Source: Pacificimonas pallii
Lineage (GTDB): Bacteria; Pseudomonadota; Alphaproteobacteria; Sphingomonadales; Sphingomonadaceae
Reading direction: 5' to 3'
Assembly: GCF_019204005.1 (NCBI RefSeq)
Contig: NZ_JAGSPA010000001.1
Span: 186,001 to 250,000 of the forward strand
DNA length: 64,000 bases
The notes below the pieces were generated by a model that did not search any database, was not told the DNA's origin, and was given only the letters and a program-made list of their open reading frames with translations. Shown here in pieces: positions 45,716-55,009 of this stretch. The translations under genes and the position numbers were made by a program. Each line of letters starts with the position of its first letter. The stretch's first letter is position 1.

Positions 45716-46951
45716 TTAGGCAGCGCGGCGGCGGCGTGCAGCCACCAGGCCGAGAACGCCAAGGCCGAGCAGGCCGATCGCACCCGGAGCGGGAACGAGC
45801 AGCGAGAAGGCGAGATCACCATTCAGGCCAGCATCAACGAAGTCCTGATAGCGGCTGACACGCGTGTCACCGTTCAGTTCACCCCATGATGAGTTCAGGC
45901 AGCCATTTCGAGCCGTCGAGAACGTCGCTTCGCCCTGTTCTGAAGAATCGAAGTCCGGCGACATTTCAAAGTCGGAAATGACACCATCACCATTATAGTC
46001 AGCGCCCGCACCTGGACCGCAACCGCCGAAGAATGGCGAGAAGGTCGACCCGAAGGACGTTACACCGGCAATCAGACCGTTGATGAAGGTCGGGCCGCCG
46101 GAGTCACCGCCACCAACGCCATAATCAATGACATTGCCATTGGCGTCGCGGACGCCCGTGCCGCCGAATTCGCCATTGTCGATTCCAAAGAATTCAAGCG
46201 CGATATCGAGTTTTTCGAACAGGTTGTTCGCATCTGTGCCATTGTCGAAGTCAGCGAGCAGGAAGTTGTCGCTGTAGCCAAGACCGTTATTGATGTTTTC
46301 CCAAATGTTGACGCCCGAACGCTTGATGCCGTCGAGGCCGCCACGTGCGCCATTGGCGCGGTCCGCCGCGGACGGCGTCGGTGTCGTGCCGTTTGCGCCG
46401 TAACCCGTCGTGCCGCCGCCAACTTTCGTGTGGATCTGGCCGTGCTCGTCGGAATCGCGATAGATGCTGTAAATCTCTTCGCCGTTCGAAACAGGTGCGC
46501 TGAGCTTCAGGAGCGCAATATCGTTCTCAGGGCCATTTGGCTCACCGAAACCGATATAGTCCGGGTTCAGAAGAATGCTCTCGACCTGATAAACAGCTTC
46601 CGGCTGGCGCCAGTTGGTACCGGTGCGGAATTCAATCCGGTCATAGCCCTGGCCGCGCGTGCCACGGTCGCCGAAGTCGAGGCAGTGTGACGCACTGAGA
46701 AGCGTATCCGCGCTGATCAAAGAAGCCGTGCAAACGAAAGCCTGGCCGTTATTCTGGAACATCACCAGTTCACCAACACCGGTGAATTCGTCAGGAGCGA
46801 CTTCATTGTTGCCGTTGATCAAATCGGCCTGTGTCTGCGGGAGCAGGCGCGGTGCCGTGATCTTCGAGCTGGCATCTGCAAGCGGCGTTGCGACCGCCGA
46901 TGCAGGAATGGCGAACGCGATTGCGGCGCCGAGTAGATACTTGGATTTCAT
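45716..46951 (-). CDS. Secreted trypsin-like serine protease with PEP-CTERM-like anchor
   Basis: This 411-residue protein has a signal peptide (MKSKYLLGAAIAFAIPASAV) and a trypsin-fold catalytic domain: His in LLSASHCLDF, Asp in GPENDIALLKL and Ser in GGGDSGGPTF. A DYNGDGVISDFE segment looks like a calcium-binding loop. The C-terminus, VPAPGAIGLLGLGVLGLVAA then RRRR, is a PEP-CTERM sorting signal in form, although the motif reads PAP. The ATG at 46951 is chosen because the signal peptide starts there. It is probably processed by an exosortase and anchored or released at the surface. Its target is unknown. Confidence 0.9.
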   Translation of the reverse strand: MKSKYLLGAAIAFAIPASAVATPLADASSKITAPRLLPQTQADLINGNNEVAPDEFTGVGELVMFQNNGQAFVCTASLISADTLLSASHCLDFGDRGTRGQGYDRIEFRTGTNWRQPEAVYQVESILLNPDYIGFGEPNGPENDIALLKLSAPVSNGEEIYSIYRDSDEHGQIHTKVGGGTTGYGANGTTPTPSAADRANGARGGLDGIKRSGVNIWENINNGLGYSDNFLLADFDNGTDANNLFEKLDIALEFFGIDNGEFGGTGVRDANGNVIDYGVGGGDSGGPTFINGLIAGVTSFGSTFSPFFGGCGPGAGADYNGDGVISDFEMSPDFDSSEQGEATFSTARNGCLNSSWGELNGDTRVSRYQDFVDAGLNGDLAFSLLVPAPGAIGLLGLGVLGLVAARRRRAA

Positions 46952-47149
46952 GCTGAATCCCCACTTACTTTTACAAACTGGCGCGCAACCCCGCGTCACA
47001 CGCCGATGTAAAAAGGCAAGCAAGACCTGTACCAGAATGTCTATATCCTTGATTCAATTATATGTTCACGGATACGAAACAAAATTGCCTTAAGAAAGTG
47101 TAAAATTATCCGACACTTTAATTCCGAAAAAGCTTCTTAAAACCGAATT

Positions 47150-48139
47150 TTATTCCGCCAACATGGGCAGTTCCGTTCGAAGAGGGCGCGACAATAGCGC
47201 CGAAATCGCCGAATGCGCGTCGAGCTGGCCTTCGATCAGCGCGAGCACGGTATCCGCGATGGGCATTTCCACACCTATCGACCGCGCCGCACGCGCAAGG
47301 ACAGGCGCAGTGTGCACACCCTCCGCCACGGTCACCCGGTCCGCCATCAGTGCCGCGGCACTCCGGCCTTCGCCGAGCGCCTTGCCGAAGCTCATATTGC
47401 GCGACGCCTCGGACGAGCATGTGAGAACGAGGTCGCCAAGTCCCGACAGGCCGCCCATGGTTTCCGCCCGCGCGCCCTTGGCAAGGCCGAAACGGGTCAT
47501 TTCGGCGAAGCCCCTGCTGATCAGTGCCGCGCGGGCGTTCTGGCCAAGGTCAAGTCCGGTCGCCACACCGCAGGCAATGGCGAGGACATTCTTGACCGCA
47601 CCGCCGACTTCCGCGCCGATCAGGTCATCGGTCATATAGGGGCGGAACCGTGGCTGCGCGATCCGCTTCACAAGCGCCGCGGCGGTGTCCGTGTCCGCGC
47701 ATGCGAAGGTAATGGCGGTGGGCAGGCCGGATGCGACTTCCGCGGCGAATGTCGGCCCGCTCAAGACAGCGATGGGAGCCGCGGGACTGACATCGGCGGC
47801 CACTTCGGTCATCAGCATTTCCGTGTCCGCCTCTATCCCCTTGCAGCAAAGAATGAGCGGGCGCTGCCCGGCATCGAGCGAAGACAGCGTCGCGCGAAGA
47901 TGCTGCGCCGGGCACACCAATAGCAAGGCGTCGCAATCGTCGAGGTCCGCCATTCTGCTGGTCGGTGCGATCGCATCGGACAGGGCAATTCCGGGAAGAA
48001 ATGTGCGGTTCTCCCGCAGCGATGAAATATCGGCGGCAACCTGTTCCTCACGCGCCCACAATCGTGTGGGGCCGCCCGCAGCACAAATCTGTGCGAGGGC
48101 CGTTCCCCATGCTCCTGCTCCGACGACGCCCAGCTTCAT
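47150..48139 (-). CDS. gpsA: Glycerol-3-phosphate dehydrogenase [NAD(P)+]
   Basis: This 329-residue enzyme reduces dihydroxyacetone phosphate to sn-glycerol 3-phosphate for phospholipid synthesis. The N-terminal Rossmann motif is GVVGAGAWGTALAQ; LSGPTFAAEVASGLPT, the catalytic-lysine region GAVKNVLAIACG and GGLSGLGDLVLTCSS are all intact. It follows tsaD by 9 bases on the minus strand, a common alphaproteobacterial pairing. The protein has normal length. Confidence 0.97.
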   Translation of the reverse strand: MKLGVVGAGAWGTALAQICAAGGPTRLWAREEQVAADISSLRENRTFLPGIALSDAIAPTSRMADLDDCDALLLVCPAQHLRATLSSLDAGQRPLILCCKGIEADTEMLMTEVAADVSPAAPIAVLSGPTFAAEVASGLPTAITFACADTDTAAALVKRIAQPRFRPYMTDDLIGAEVGGAVKNVLAIACGVATGLDLGQNARAALISRGFAEMTRFGLAKGARAETMGGLSGLGDLVLTCSSEASRNMSFGKALGEGRSAAALMADRVTVAEGVHTAPVLARAARSIGVEMPIADTVLALIEGQLDAHSAISALLSRPLRTELPMLAE

Positions 48140-48148
48140 AACGATCTC

Positions 48149-49213
48149 CTAAGCCTTAACACCGGCACCGCGCGCGCTTTCCGCATCCGGGTCGAGTGGC
48201 CAGCGTGCCCGCGCGGGTGTGTCCAGCGGATCGCTGTGACCCAGCCGGAAATGTTCAACGCCCGCCCATGCGATCATGGCCGCATTGTCCGTGCAGAGCG
48301 CCAGCGGCGGCGCGACCAGCCTCAGCCCAAACTCGCCCGCCAGCGCTGCCAGCGAATGCCGCACGCGCCGGTTCGCGGCGACACCGCCCGCGACCACAAA
48401 GGCCGTCGCCTCCGGCATGGCATCGAGTGCAATCCGGCTGCGATCGACCAGACAATCGCAGGCGGCGGCCTGAAAACTCGCGGCAACATTTTCCGGCGCC
48501 GGAGCGGGATCGGCCTGTACGGCGCGCAGGACGGCGCTCTTGAGACCGGCAAATGAAAAATGCGGCTCCGCCGTGCCCACAAGGGGCCGGGGCAGCGCGA
48601 CGGCGGTTTCGTCGCCGCGGGCTGCCAGACGCTCGACCGCCGGCCCGCCGGGATAGCCGAGGCCAAGAATCTTCGCGGTCTTGTCGAACGCCTCGCCAGC
48701 CGCATCGTCTATCGTGGTGGCAAGCCGGCGATAGCTGCCGACACCGTCAACCGCGAGCAGCTGCGTATGACCGCCAGAAACGAGCAACAGCAGATAAGGA
48801 AATGTCAGTGTTTCATCATCGAGACGCGGGCTGAGCGCGTGTCCTTCAAGGTGGTTGATCGCGATGAACGGCTTTCCGCTCGCAAAGGCAAGTGCCTTGC
48901 CTGTCACCAGGCCGACCATGACGCCGCCGATCAGGCCCGGACCGGCCGTTGCCGCGATGGCGTCGACGTCGCGAAGACCGATACCGGCCTCCTCTAGAAC
49001 CGCCTCGACGAGAGGCGCAAGTCGTTCCGTATGCGCGCGCGCGGCGATTTCGGGGACGACGCCGCCAAAGGGCGCATGCTCCGCCTCCTGCGTGGCGATG
49101 CGCTCGGAAAGGATGGTGCGGTCGCCGCACACCAGTGCCGCGGCCGTCTCATCGCAGCTCGATTCAATGCCAAGTATGAGGGGGCGCACTGGCTGGGATA
49201 TTGTATTGGCCAT
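48149..49213 (-). CDS. tsaD: tRNA N6-adenosine threonylcarbamoyltransferase
   Basis: This 354-residue ASKHA-fold protein transfers the threonylcarbamoyl group to A37 of ANN-decoding tRNAs, together with TsaB and TsaE. It begins [17 protein letters not shown], has the metal-binding [10 protein letters not shown] and [10 protein letters not shown], and ends with the ATP-binding [14 protein letters not shown]. It is divergent from hemC with only 23 bases between starts, an arrangement frequent in alphaproteobacteria, and forms an operon with gpsA. Confidence 0.97.
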   Translation of the reverse strand: MANTISQPVRPLILGIESSCDETAAALVCGDRTILSERIATQEAEHAPFGGVVPEIAARAHTERLAPLVEAVLEEAGIGLRDVDAIAATAGPGLIGGVMVGLVTGKALAFASGKPFIAINHLEGHALSPRLDDETLTFPYLLLLVSGGHTQLLAVDGVGSYRRLATTIDDAAGEAFDKTAKILGLGYPGGPAVERLAARGDETAVALPRPLVGTAEPHFSFAGLKSAVLRAVQADPAPAPENVAASFQAAACDCLVDRSRIALDAMPEATAFVVAGGVAANRRVRHSLAALAGEFGLRLVAPPLALCTDNAAMIAWAGVEHFRLGHSDPLDTPARARWPLDPDAESARGAGVKA

Positions 49214-49236
49214 ACCCGTCAGTTACGCGGGCGGGC

Positions 49237-50157
49237 ATGGAGAAGAAAGCGTTTCGTATCGGCACGCGCGGGTCACCGCTGGCCCTGGCGCAGGCGAACA
49301 TGGTGGCTGCGGCGATTGGCGAGCCGGCCGAGCTGGCGATTGTTCGTACGGCGGGCGACCGCGAACAGTCACGTCCGCTGGCCGCGATTGGCGGCAAGGG
49401 CGTCTGGACGGCGGAGCTGGAACGGCAATTGCTGTCCGGCGAAATCGACATGGCCGTTCACTCGATGAAGGACGTGGAGAGCGAGCGCCCCGGCGGTCTG
49501 TTCATCGCCGCGATGCTGCCGCGTGCCGATGTGCGCGACCGGCTGATCGGACTGCCGAACCTGGCGGCGCTGACAGCAGGCGCGACAATCGGCACGTCTT
49601 CCCCGCGCCGCGCATCACAGCTTCTGCGAAGGGTCCCCGGCCTTAACATCGTCCCGTTCCGGGGGAATGTCGCGACCAGATTGCAGCGGATCGCCGATCG
49701 TGAAGCGGATGCGACGCTGCTGGCCGCCGCCGGTCTGGCGCGGCTTGGTCAGGATGATGTCGGCACGGCCATCGAGACGAGGGATATGCTGCCCGCGCCC
49801 GGCCAAGGTGCCATAGGCATCGAAGTGCGCGCGGACCGGGCGAGACTGCGCGAGCGACTGGCACAGATATCGCATCCCGAAACCTATGACGCTGTGACGG
49901 CGGAGCGCGCCTTTGCCCGCGCGCTGGGCGGGTCCTGTCACAGCCCGGTGGCGGCACTTGCCGTGATTGAAGGTGATCGCCTGGTCCTGCGCGGCGAAAT
50001 CCTGTCGGAGAATGGCCAGATACATCGCAGTGGGGAGGCGTCGCTATCAGGCGTACGATCCCGCCACGGTGTGGAGGCGATGGGCGCGGCGCTGGCACGC
50101 GATCTGCTGGACGGCGCGCCGGAAGCGCTGGCGTCTCTGTTCACGGCTGCCGGGTGA
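49237..50157 (+). CDS. hemC: Porphobilinogen deaminase (hydroxymethylbilane synthase)
   Basis: This 306-residue enzyme joins four porphobilinogen units into hydroxymethylbilane in heme synthesis. It begins FRIGTRGSPLALAQANMV, has VHSMKDVE and TSSPRRASQLL, and the dipyrromethane-cofactor cysteine in ALGGSCHSPVAALA. The ATG at 49237 is preferred to the upstream in-frame start at 49201, which would overlap tsaD. Its stop overlaps the hemD GTG start as GTGA. Confidence 0.96.
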   Translation: MEKKAFRIGTRGSPLALAQANMVAAAIGEPAELAIVRTAGDREQSRPLAAIGGKGVWTAELERQLLSGEIDMAVHSMKDVESERPGGLFIAAMLPRADVRDRLIGLPNLAALTAGATIGTSSPRRASQLLRRVPGLNIVPFRGNVATRLQRIADREADATLLAAAGLARLGQDDVGTAIETRDMLPAPGQGAIGIEVRADRARLRERLAQISHPETYDAVTAERAFARALGGSCHSPVAALAVIEGDRLVLRGEILSENGQIHRSGEASLSGVRSRHGVEAMGAALARDLLDGAPEALASLFTAAG

Positions 50158-50846
50158 ACATTCTACTGACGAGGCCGGAGCGGCAGTCGCGGCGGACGGC
50201 GGCCCGCCTGGCCGGGCTTGGACACAGCGCGCTGGCCTCACCGCTACTGAAGATCGTCCCGGCACGCTGGCCGGTACCGGACGAGCGTCCCGGCGCGATC
50301 TTCCTGACGAGCGCGAATGCGGTGGCCGGGGGCGTGCCCGATATCCTGCTGGACGTCCCGGTCTATGCGATGGGCAGAGCCAGTGCGGACGCCGCGCGGC
50401 GCGCCGGACTGTTGCATGTCGAAAGCCTGCAGGCCGCGGGTGCGGCGGACCTATATGAAAAGGCCGCCGCGCGCGGGGTACGCTCGGCGCTGCATCTTTG
50501 CGGACGGGATCTGACGGACGCTGCCGTTCCGCCGGGCATGACGATCCGGCATGTGATGACCTATGCCGCGGAAGCCTGCCCGCTGAGCGCCGATGCCATT
50601 GACGCGCTGCGCGGCGGCAAGGTGGATTTGACGCTGCTTTATTCAAGCCGCACCGCCGCGAGGTTCGCCAGCGAAGTCGATCGGCTGGCCATCAGGCGCG
50701 GCGCGCAGGCTGTGGTGCTGATCGGCCCCGCGCTGGAAACGGTCATCGGGTCCGGCTGGAAAGACGTGCGCATCGCGGCCATGCCCAATGAAGATGCATT
50801 GCTGGCAGCAGCAGGTCTGTTGTGCGAAAGGCAAGGGGTGCGCTAG
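50154..50846 (+). CDS. hemD: Uroporphyrinogen-III synthase
   Basis: This 230-residue protein has the HemD two-lobed fold pattern: LLTRPERQSRRTAARLAGLG at the N-terminus, FLTSANAVAG in the first lobe and LLYSSRTAARFASEV with VVLIGPALETVIG in the second. It closes hydroxymethylbilane with inversion of ring D. It starts with GTG in a GTGA overlap with hemC. HemD sequences diverge widely, so the call rests on these short motifs and on operon position. Confidence 0.92.
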   Translation: MNILLTRPERQSRRTAARLAGLGHSALASPLLKIVPARWPVPDERPGAIFLTSANAVAGGVPDILLDVPVYAMGRASADAARRAGLLHVESLQAAGAADLYEKAAARGVRSALHLCGRDLTDAAVPPGMTIRHVMTYAAEACPLSADAIDALRGGKVDLTLLYSSRTAARFASEVDRLAIRRGAQAVVLIGPALETVIGSGWKDVRIAAMPNEDALLAAAGLLCERQGVR

Positions 50847-50856
50847 GAGCTTTGCC

Positions 50857-51966
50857 ATGGACAAATATGAGACAGACCCTGCGACGAGCGGAAACGAGGC
50901 GGCAAAAACGCAGCGTTCCTTCCTCCCGTGGCTGATCGTTGTTGCGCTGCTGTTCCTGCTATTGGGTATGATCGCGAACCCCTGGTTCGAACGTGAAGTC
51001 AGGACACGCCTGCCCTGGGTCGAGCAGGAAGCGGACATGGGCAGCGTGTCGGCGCGCCTCACTCAGCAGGACAGCAATATGGAACAGCTGGAGACGCGAA
51101 TTGCCGCGCTCGAACAGCGCCCTGTGGCCGCGCCCCAGGCACTCGCGCCGCTGCCTTTGCCAAGCGGCACGGCCTCTGCCGCCGACACGCCGCCCGCGCT
51201 TAACGACCCCGTTCTGCCCAACATTGCCGCGAACCTGGCGACCGACCGACTGGCGCGTGTGGAATCGCGTGTTGAATCCATCGACCGTGAACAGACGGCG
51301 CTGGGAGGCCGGGTCAACAATCTTTCCGCCGAAGTGGCCGGTCTGACCGTGCGCGTCGAGGATTCGCGCGGAGAGGCGGCCGGACAGATGGCGGCGGCCG
51401 AACGGCTGGCGGGCGATGCCCGCGCCGTTCTCCTGCTGGGCCGCGCACGGGCCGCTTTTGAATCAAGCGAGCCCCTCGGCGCGATCGGACCTGCGCTGCA
51501 GGCAGCGCTTCCCGCCGAAGCGGGCGACGACATCGATCAGCTGGCAACGGGCATGCGGCAACTGGTTTCGCCGCAGCAGCTGCGAAACCGGTTCGCAGAC
51601 CTGAAGCCCGCATTGCTGGGCGCGGGACAGGAGGAAGTGACCGGCGGACCCTGGGACCGCTTCGTCAGCATGCTCGCCGACATCTTCACGGTCCGGCGCA
51701 GCGGCGCGGAGACCGATGAAGACAATATGGAGGCAACCGTCGAGCGGATCTCCAGCGCACTTGGGCAGGGCAATATCGCCGCAGCCGTCGATGCCTATGC
51801 GCGCCTGCCTGCGTCTGCTCGACGTCAGGGCAACCGCTGGTTCGCCGATGCCTCCAACCATGTCCGCACCGAAACCGTTCTGGGGCGGCTGGAGGCACGC
51901 GTCGTCGAAACGCAGCCAGCGGCCGCGCCAAGCGGACCTGCTGCCGATGAGGCGACTTCCCTCTGA
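50857..51966 (+). CDS. Mitofilin/Mic60-like inner-membrane protein
   Basis: This 369-residue protein has a short cytosolic N-terminus, one membrane helix (FLPWLIVVALLFLLLGMIAN, about residues 23-42), long coiled-coil-prone heptads, and a C-terminal mitofilin-type domain (GNIAAAVDAYARLPASARRQ). Alphaproteobacterial Mic60 is encoded beside hemY and shapes intracytoplasmic membranes; it is the ancestor of the mitochondrial cristae protein. The position between hemD and hemY fits exactly. ATG at 50857 is preferred because it directly precedes the polar start of the protein after hemD. Confidence 0.88.
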   Translation: MDKYETDPATSGNEAAKTQRSFLPWLIVVALLFLLLGMIANPWFEREVRTRLPWVEQEADMGSVSARLTQQDSNMEQLETRIAALEQRPVAAPQALAPLPLPSGTASAADTPPALNDPVLPNIAANLATDRLARVESRVESIDREQTALGGRVNNLSAEVAGLTVRVEDSRGEAAGQMAAAERLAGDARAVLLLGRARAAFESSEPLGAIGPALQAALPAEAGDDIDQLATGMRQLVSPQQLRNRFADLKPALLGAGQEEVTGGPWDRFVSMLADIFTVRRSGAETDEDNMEATVERISSALGQGNIAAAVDAYARLPASARRQGNRWFADASNHVRTETVLGRLEARVVETQPAAAPSGPAADEATSL

Positions 51967-53198
51967 CCCGGCGGCTTCTCCTTCTGGCACTGGTCGCCGG
52001 TCTGGCGCTGCTGACGGCGCTGGCGGCGAATGCGCCGGGGCTGGTGCACCTCGAATGGTTCGGATGGGAAATCAACTTCCACCCCGTCTGGCTGCTGGCA
52101 GCCGCGGCGGCGCTGTGGTTCGTGTTTCACGTGGCGCGCCGGCTGTGGAACTGGCTGCGCTGGAAATCGGGACTTTTCGGTCCGGCGCGCCAGTTGCGAC
52201 GCCAGAAGGCCGCACTCGGCAATGCGAGCGCGGCGCTCGGCGCGCTGGTCTCGGGCCAGGAAGAGCGCGCCGCGGCGCTGGCGCAGGATGCGTTGAAAAG
52301 CGATCCCACGAACAGCATGGCGCAGGCGGTGGCCGCCCTGACCGGCGACACCGCGCGGATCGCGGAACTGGACCGGAACAATGCGACGAAGTCTCTGGCG
52401 GCGCTGGCCAGGCTCCGCACGGCGCCTGATCTTTCGGTAGCCAGGGAAGCGACGCGAGCGGCGCCCACAAGCGCGGCGGCATGGCAGGCACTGGTGGAAG
52501 AGAGCGCACGGTCCGGCGACTATGCGCATGCGATCAGTGCGCTCAGCAACTGGCGCGCGCTTGATGACACGGCGGAGCGTCTTGGGAGCTGGATCGAAGC
52601 GAGCCTGCTGACGGCTGCCGCCGATGCGGAACTGGACGATGAGCCGGCGCGGACGGGCCTGTCGCGGGCATTGAAGGCGGAGCCACGCTTCGCCCCCGCA
52701 GCCACGCGGCTGGCGCTGCTGGCGGAGGAAGCGAGCGATGTGTCCGGTGCCGAGCGTGCTGCGGAATCGGTCTGGTCGGTACAGCCAACCCCCACATTGG
52801 CGCGGGCGTTTGCCGATCTCTATCCGCTGGAAACCGATGAAACGCGGCTGGCACGGCTACAGAAGCTGGCCGCGAAAAATCCGGAGAACCCGGAGAGTCT
52901 GCTGATTGTCAGCGAGGCGGCATTGACGGCGGGGGACCCCGCCCTGGCGCTGGAAACGGTATCGCCGCTGCTGAGCGATCCGCCGATACGGCTGCGTGCA
53001 GCGGCGGTAGCGATGGAAGCGCACCGGCGGCTCGGCATGGACCCGCCGACGGGCGCACTTTGGCTGGATGCGGCCGCAACGGGCGCGCCGGGCCTGCGCT
53101 GGCACTGCGCGAACTGCCGGACCGAATCGGTGGAGTGGGAGCTGGAATGCCAAAGCTGCAAGCGCATCGGCATCCTGCTGCCGGGGGATTTGACATAA
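51963..53198 (+). CDS. hemY: HemY family protein, probable CTG start
   Basis: This TPR-type HemY protein has two N-terminal membrane helices and helical repeats, and ends in a zinc-ribbon-like segment (CANCRTESVEWELECQSC). The first standard start in frame is GTG at 52044, which would remove the whole first helix. Upstream, TRRLLLLALVAGLALLTALA is that helix, and an in-frame TGA lies only 15 bases before a CTG at 51963. That CTG overlaps the stop of the mitofilin gene as CTGA and has GAGG 10 bases upstream. The protein from CTG is 411 residues. HemY function in heme synthesis is not well defined. Confidence 0.9.
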   Translation: MTRRLLLLALVAGLALLTALAANAPGLVHLEWFGWEINFHPVWLLAAAAALWFVFHVARRLWNWLRWKSGLFGPARQLRRQKAALGNASAALGALVSGQEERAAALAQDALKSDPTNSMAQAVAALTGDTARIAELDRNNATKSLAALARLRTAPDLSVAREATRAAPTSAAAWQALVEESARSGDYAHAISALSNWRALDDTAERLGSWIEASLLTAAADAELDDEPARTGLSRALKAEPRFAPAATRLALLAEEASDVSGAERAAESVWSVQPTPTLARAFADLYPLETDETRLARLQKLAAKNPENPESLLIVSEAALTAGDPALALETVSPLLSDPPIRLRAAAVAMEAHRRLGMDPPTGALWLDAAATGAPGLRWHCANCRTESVEWELECQSCKRIGILLPGDLT

Positions 53199-53273
53199 AG
53201 CGCGGCGTCAACGTCTGGCTGATATCCCGAAAATCCGACCATCCCGGGGTGCCGTCGAGACTTTGGATTTCGC

Positions 53274-53873
53274 CTAGCCCAGAAACGCGTCAAGTTCAGG
53301 CTGGAGCGCGGCGCGGCTCATAAAGCGATGCGCGGCAAAGCCGGCGGTCTGCGCAGCGGCAATATTGAGCGGCTGATCATCAATGAACAGCGCCTCGCCC
53401 GGCGCAATGCCGAAGCGGTCAATCGCGAGCTGGAAGATCGCCGGATCAGGTTTCGCCAGCTTTTCACGCCCGGAAACGATAATGTCGCGGAAACGGCTGA
53501 ACACGGGCGCGGTCGGACGAAACCTGCGCCAGAACTCGTCCGAAAAATTGGTGATGCCGTAAATGGTGACGCCGGCATGATCCAGGTCTTGCACCAACTC
53601 GATCATACCGGGAATGGGTTCACCGATGGTTTCCAGGAACCGTTCGCCGAAAAGCTCAATCAGCGCGCGTTCTTCTGGAAAGCGCGCAATGAGCGCGGCG
53701 CTGGTCTCGGCGAACGGAACGCCCCTGTCGTGCTGAAAATGCCATCCCGGCGTAACGACATTCGCAAGAAACCATTCGAGCCGTGCAGGATCGGGAATCA
53801 GTTTTGCGTAAAGATACCGTATGTCCCAGTCATAAAGGACATTGCCAACGTCAAAGATAACCGTGCGCGGCAT
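53274..53873 (-). CDS. HAD superfamily hydrolase (YihX-like phosphatase)
   Basis: This 199-residue HAD protein has motif I FDVGNVLYDWD, in which the first Asp is the nucleophile, motif II TNFSDE, a conserved lysine in KLAKPDPAIF, and motif IV FIDDQPLNI. Family members dephosphorylate sugar phosphates or related metabolites. It is convergent with hemY across a short gap and is followed upstream by rpmJ in the same direction. The substrate is unknown. Confidence 0.88.
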   Translation of the reverse strand: MPRTVIFDVGNVLYDWDIRYLYAKLIPDPARLEWFLANVVTPGWHFQHDRGVPFAETSAALIARFPEERALIELFGERFLETIGEPIPGMIELVQDLDHAGVTIYGITNFSDEFWRRFRPTAPVFSRFRDIIVSGREKLAKPDPAIFQLAIDRFGIAPGEALFIDDQPLNIAAAQTAGFAAHRFMSRAALQPELDAFLG

Positions 53874-53927
53874 TCAAGCGATATGGCGAGGCAGGGACCC
53901 GTTTCAGCCGGGAAAAGACGTGCACCC

Positions 53928-54053
53928 TTAACCCTGGCGCGCCTTGAAACGGCGATTCGTCTTGTTGATCACATAGGTGCGACCGCGACGACGAATAACA
54001 CGGCAGTCGCGATGACGATTTTTCAGCGACTTAAGAGAATTACGTACTTTCAT
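53928..54053 (-). CDS. rpmJ: 50S ribosomal protein L36
   Basis: This 41-residue protein begins [19 protein letters not shown] and ends [10 protein letters not shown], a standard alphaproteobacterial L36. It has only one cysteine (Cys17), so the zinc-binding CCCH set of the other L36 form is missing; it is the cysteine-poor version. It lies in the gap between the HAD hydrolase and the divergent metallophosphatase gene. It is short and very basic, and the reading was checked codon by codon. Confidence 0.95.
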   Translation of the reverse strand: MKVRNSLKSLKNRHRDCRVIRRRGRTYVINKTNRRFKARQG

Positions 54054-54184
54054 GGCCGTGCCCGATATCCGAATTTTTGTGGGAATTTGAAGGCGGCTAG
54101 CTAGGGTTGCACGCGGCAGAAGTCAACCTTTGGCACTGATGTGATAAAGGGTTTTCCCGGAACGTTTCCAGCGGTAGTGCTGAA

Positions 54185-54943
54185 TTGGCAATGAAATTCC
54201 CCTTCGCCCGCAAGAAAAAGAAACCGCCAGCCGTGCCGGACGGGGTCCGCGTCTATGCGATCGGGGACATCCACGGCATGTCCAACCTGCTGGAAAAATT
54301 GCTGAAGAAAATCACAAAAGATCTGAAAGGGTTCGAGGGCCGGGCAGAGCTGGTCTTTCTGGGGGACTATGTCGATCGCGGGCCAGATTCCGCTCAGGTG
54401 ATCGCGCGGCTGTGCGAAGGGCCGGGCCCGGGAGACACATGGACGTTTCTGAAGGGCAATCACGATGCCTTTCTGTCGTCCACGATGGCGGCTGAAAAGC
54501 TGAAAGAACGCTATTACCGCGCCTGGGTGGATCAGGGCGGCGCCGAAGCGATGATGAGCTGGGGCGTACGTCGCGGCCTGATCCACGGTGACGATCCCGA
54601 AGCCGCCGTCGAAGCGCTGAAAGCCGCCATGCCGAAGGCGCACCGCAAGTTTTTCCGCAAGCTGAAGCCGTCACACAGGATCGGCGATTACATGTTCGTC
54701 CATGCCGGCGTCCGGCCGCACGTTCCCCTGGAGGAGCAGCAGGAGAAGGACCTGCTATGGATTCGCGACGATTTTCTGGATCACGGCAAAAGCTTTGGAC
54801 CGCATATCGTGCATGGTCATACCATCACGCCGGATGTGGACGGACAGAAACACCGCACAGGCGTCGATACCGGCGCCTACCGCACAGGAACGCTGACGGC
54901 GCTGGTGCTGGAAGGGACCGAGCGGCGGGCAATTTCCACTTAG
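54185..54943 (+). CDS. Metallophosphoesterase (PP1-like serine/threonine phosphatase family)
   Basis: This 252-residue calcineurin-fold phosphatase has the metal-binding motifs GDIHGMSNLL, GDYVDRGPDS and GNHDAF, then HAGVRPHVPL and HGHTI. The motif set and length resemble bacterial PrpA/B-like protein phosphatases and diadenosine tetraphosphatases. A second ATG at 54191 is an alternative start. It stands alone between rpmJ and trcR. Its in vivo substrate is not known. Confidence 0.9.
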   Translation: MAMKFPFARKKKKPPAVPDGVRVYAIGDIHGMSNLLEKLLKKITKDLKGFEGRAELVFLGDYVDRGPDSAQVIARLCEGPGPGDTWTFLKGNHDAFLSSTMAAEKLKERYYRAWVDQGGAEAMMSWGVRRGLIHGDDPEAAVEALKAAMPKAHRKFFRKLKPSHRIGDYMFVHAGVRPHVPLEEQQEKDLLWIRDDFLDHGKSFGPHIVHGHTITPDVDGQKHRTGVDTGAYRTGTLTALVLEGTERRAIST

Positions 54944-55009
54944 GGCGTAAGCGCGCGCTTCATGCCGTCATAAAGGCATTCGGGCCTGATCGACGGAAGG
55001 AAACTAAGC

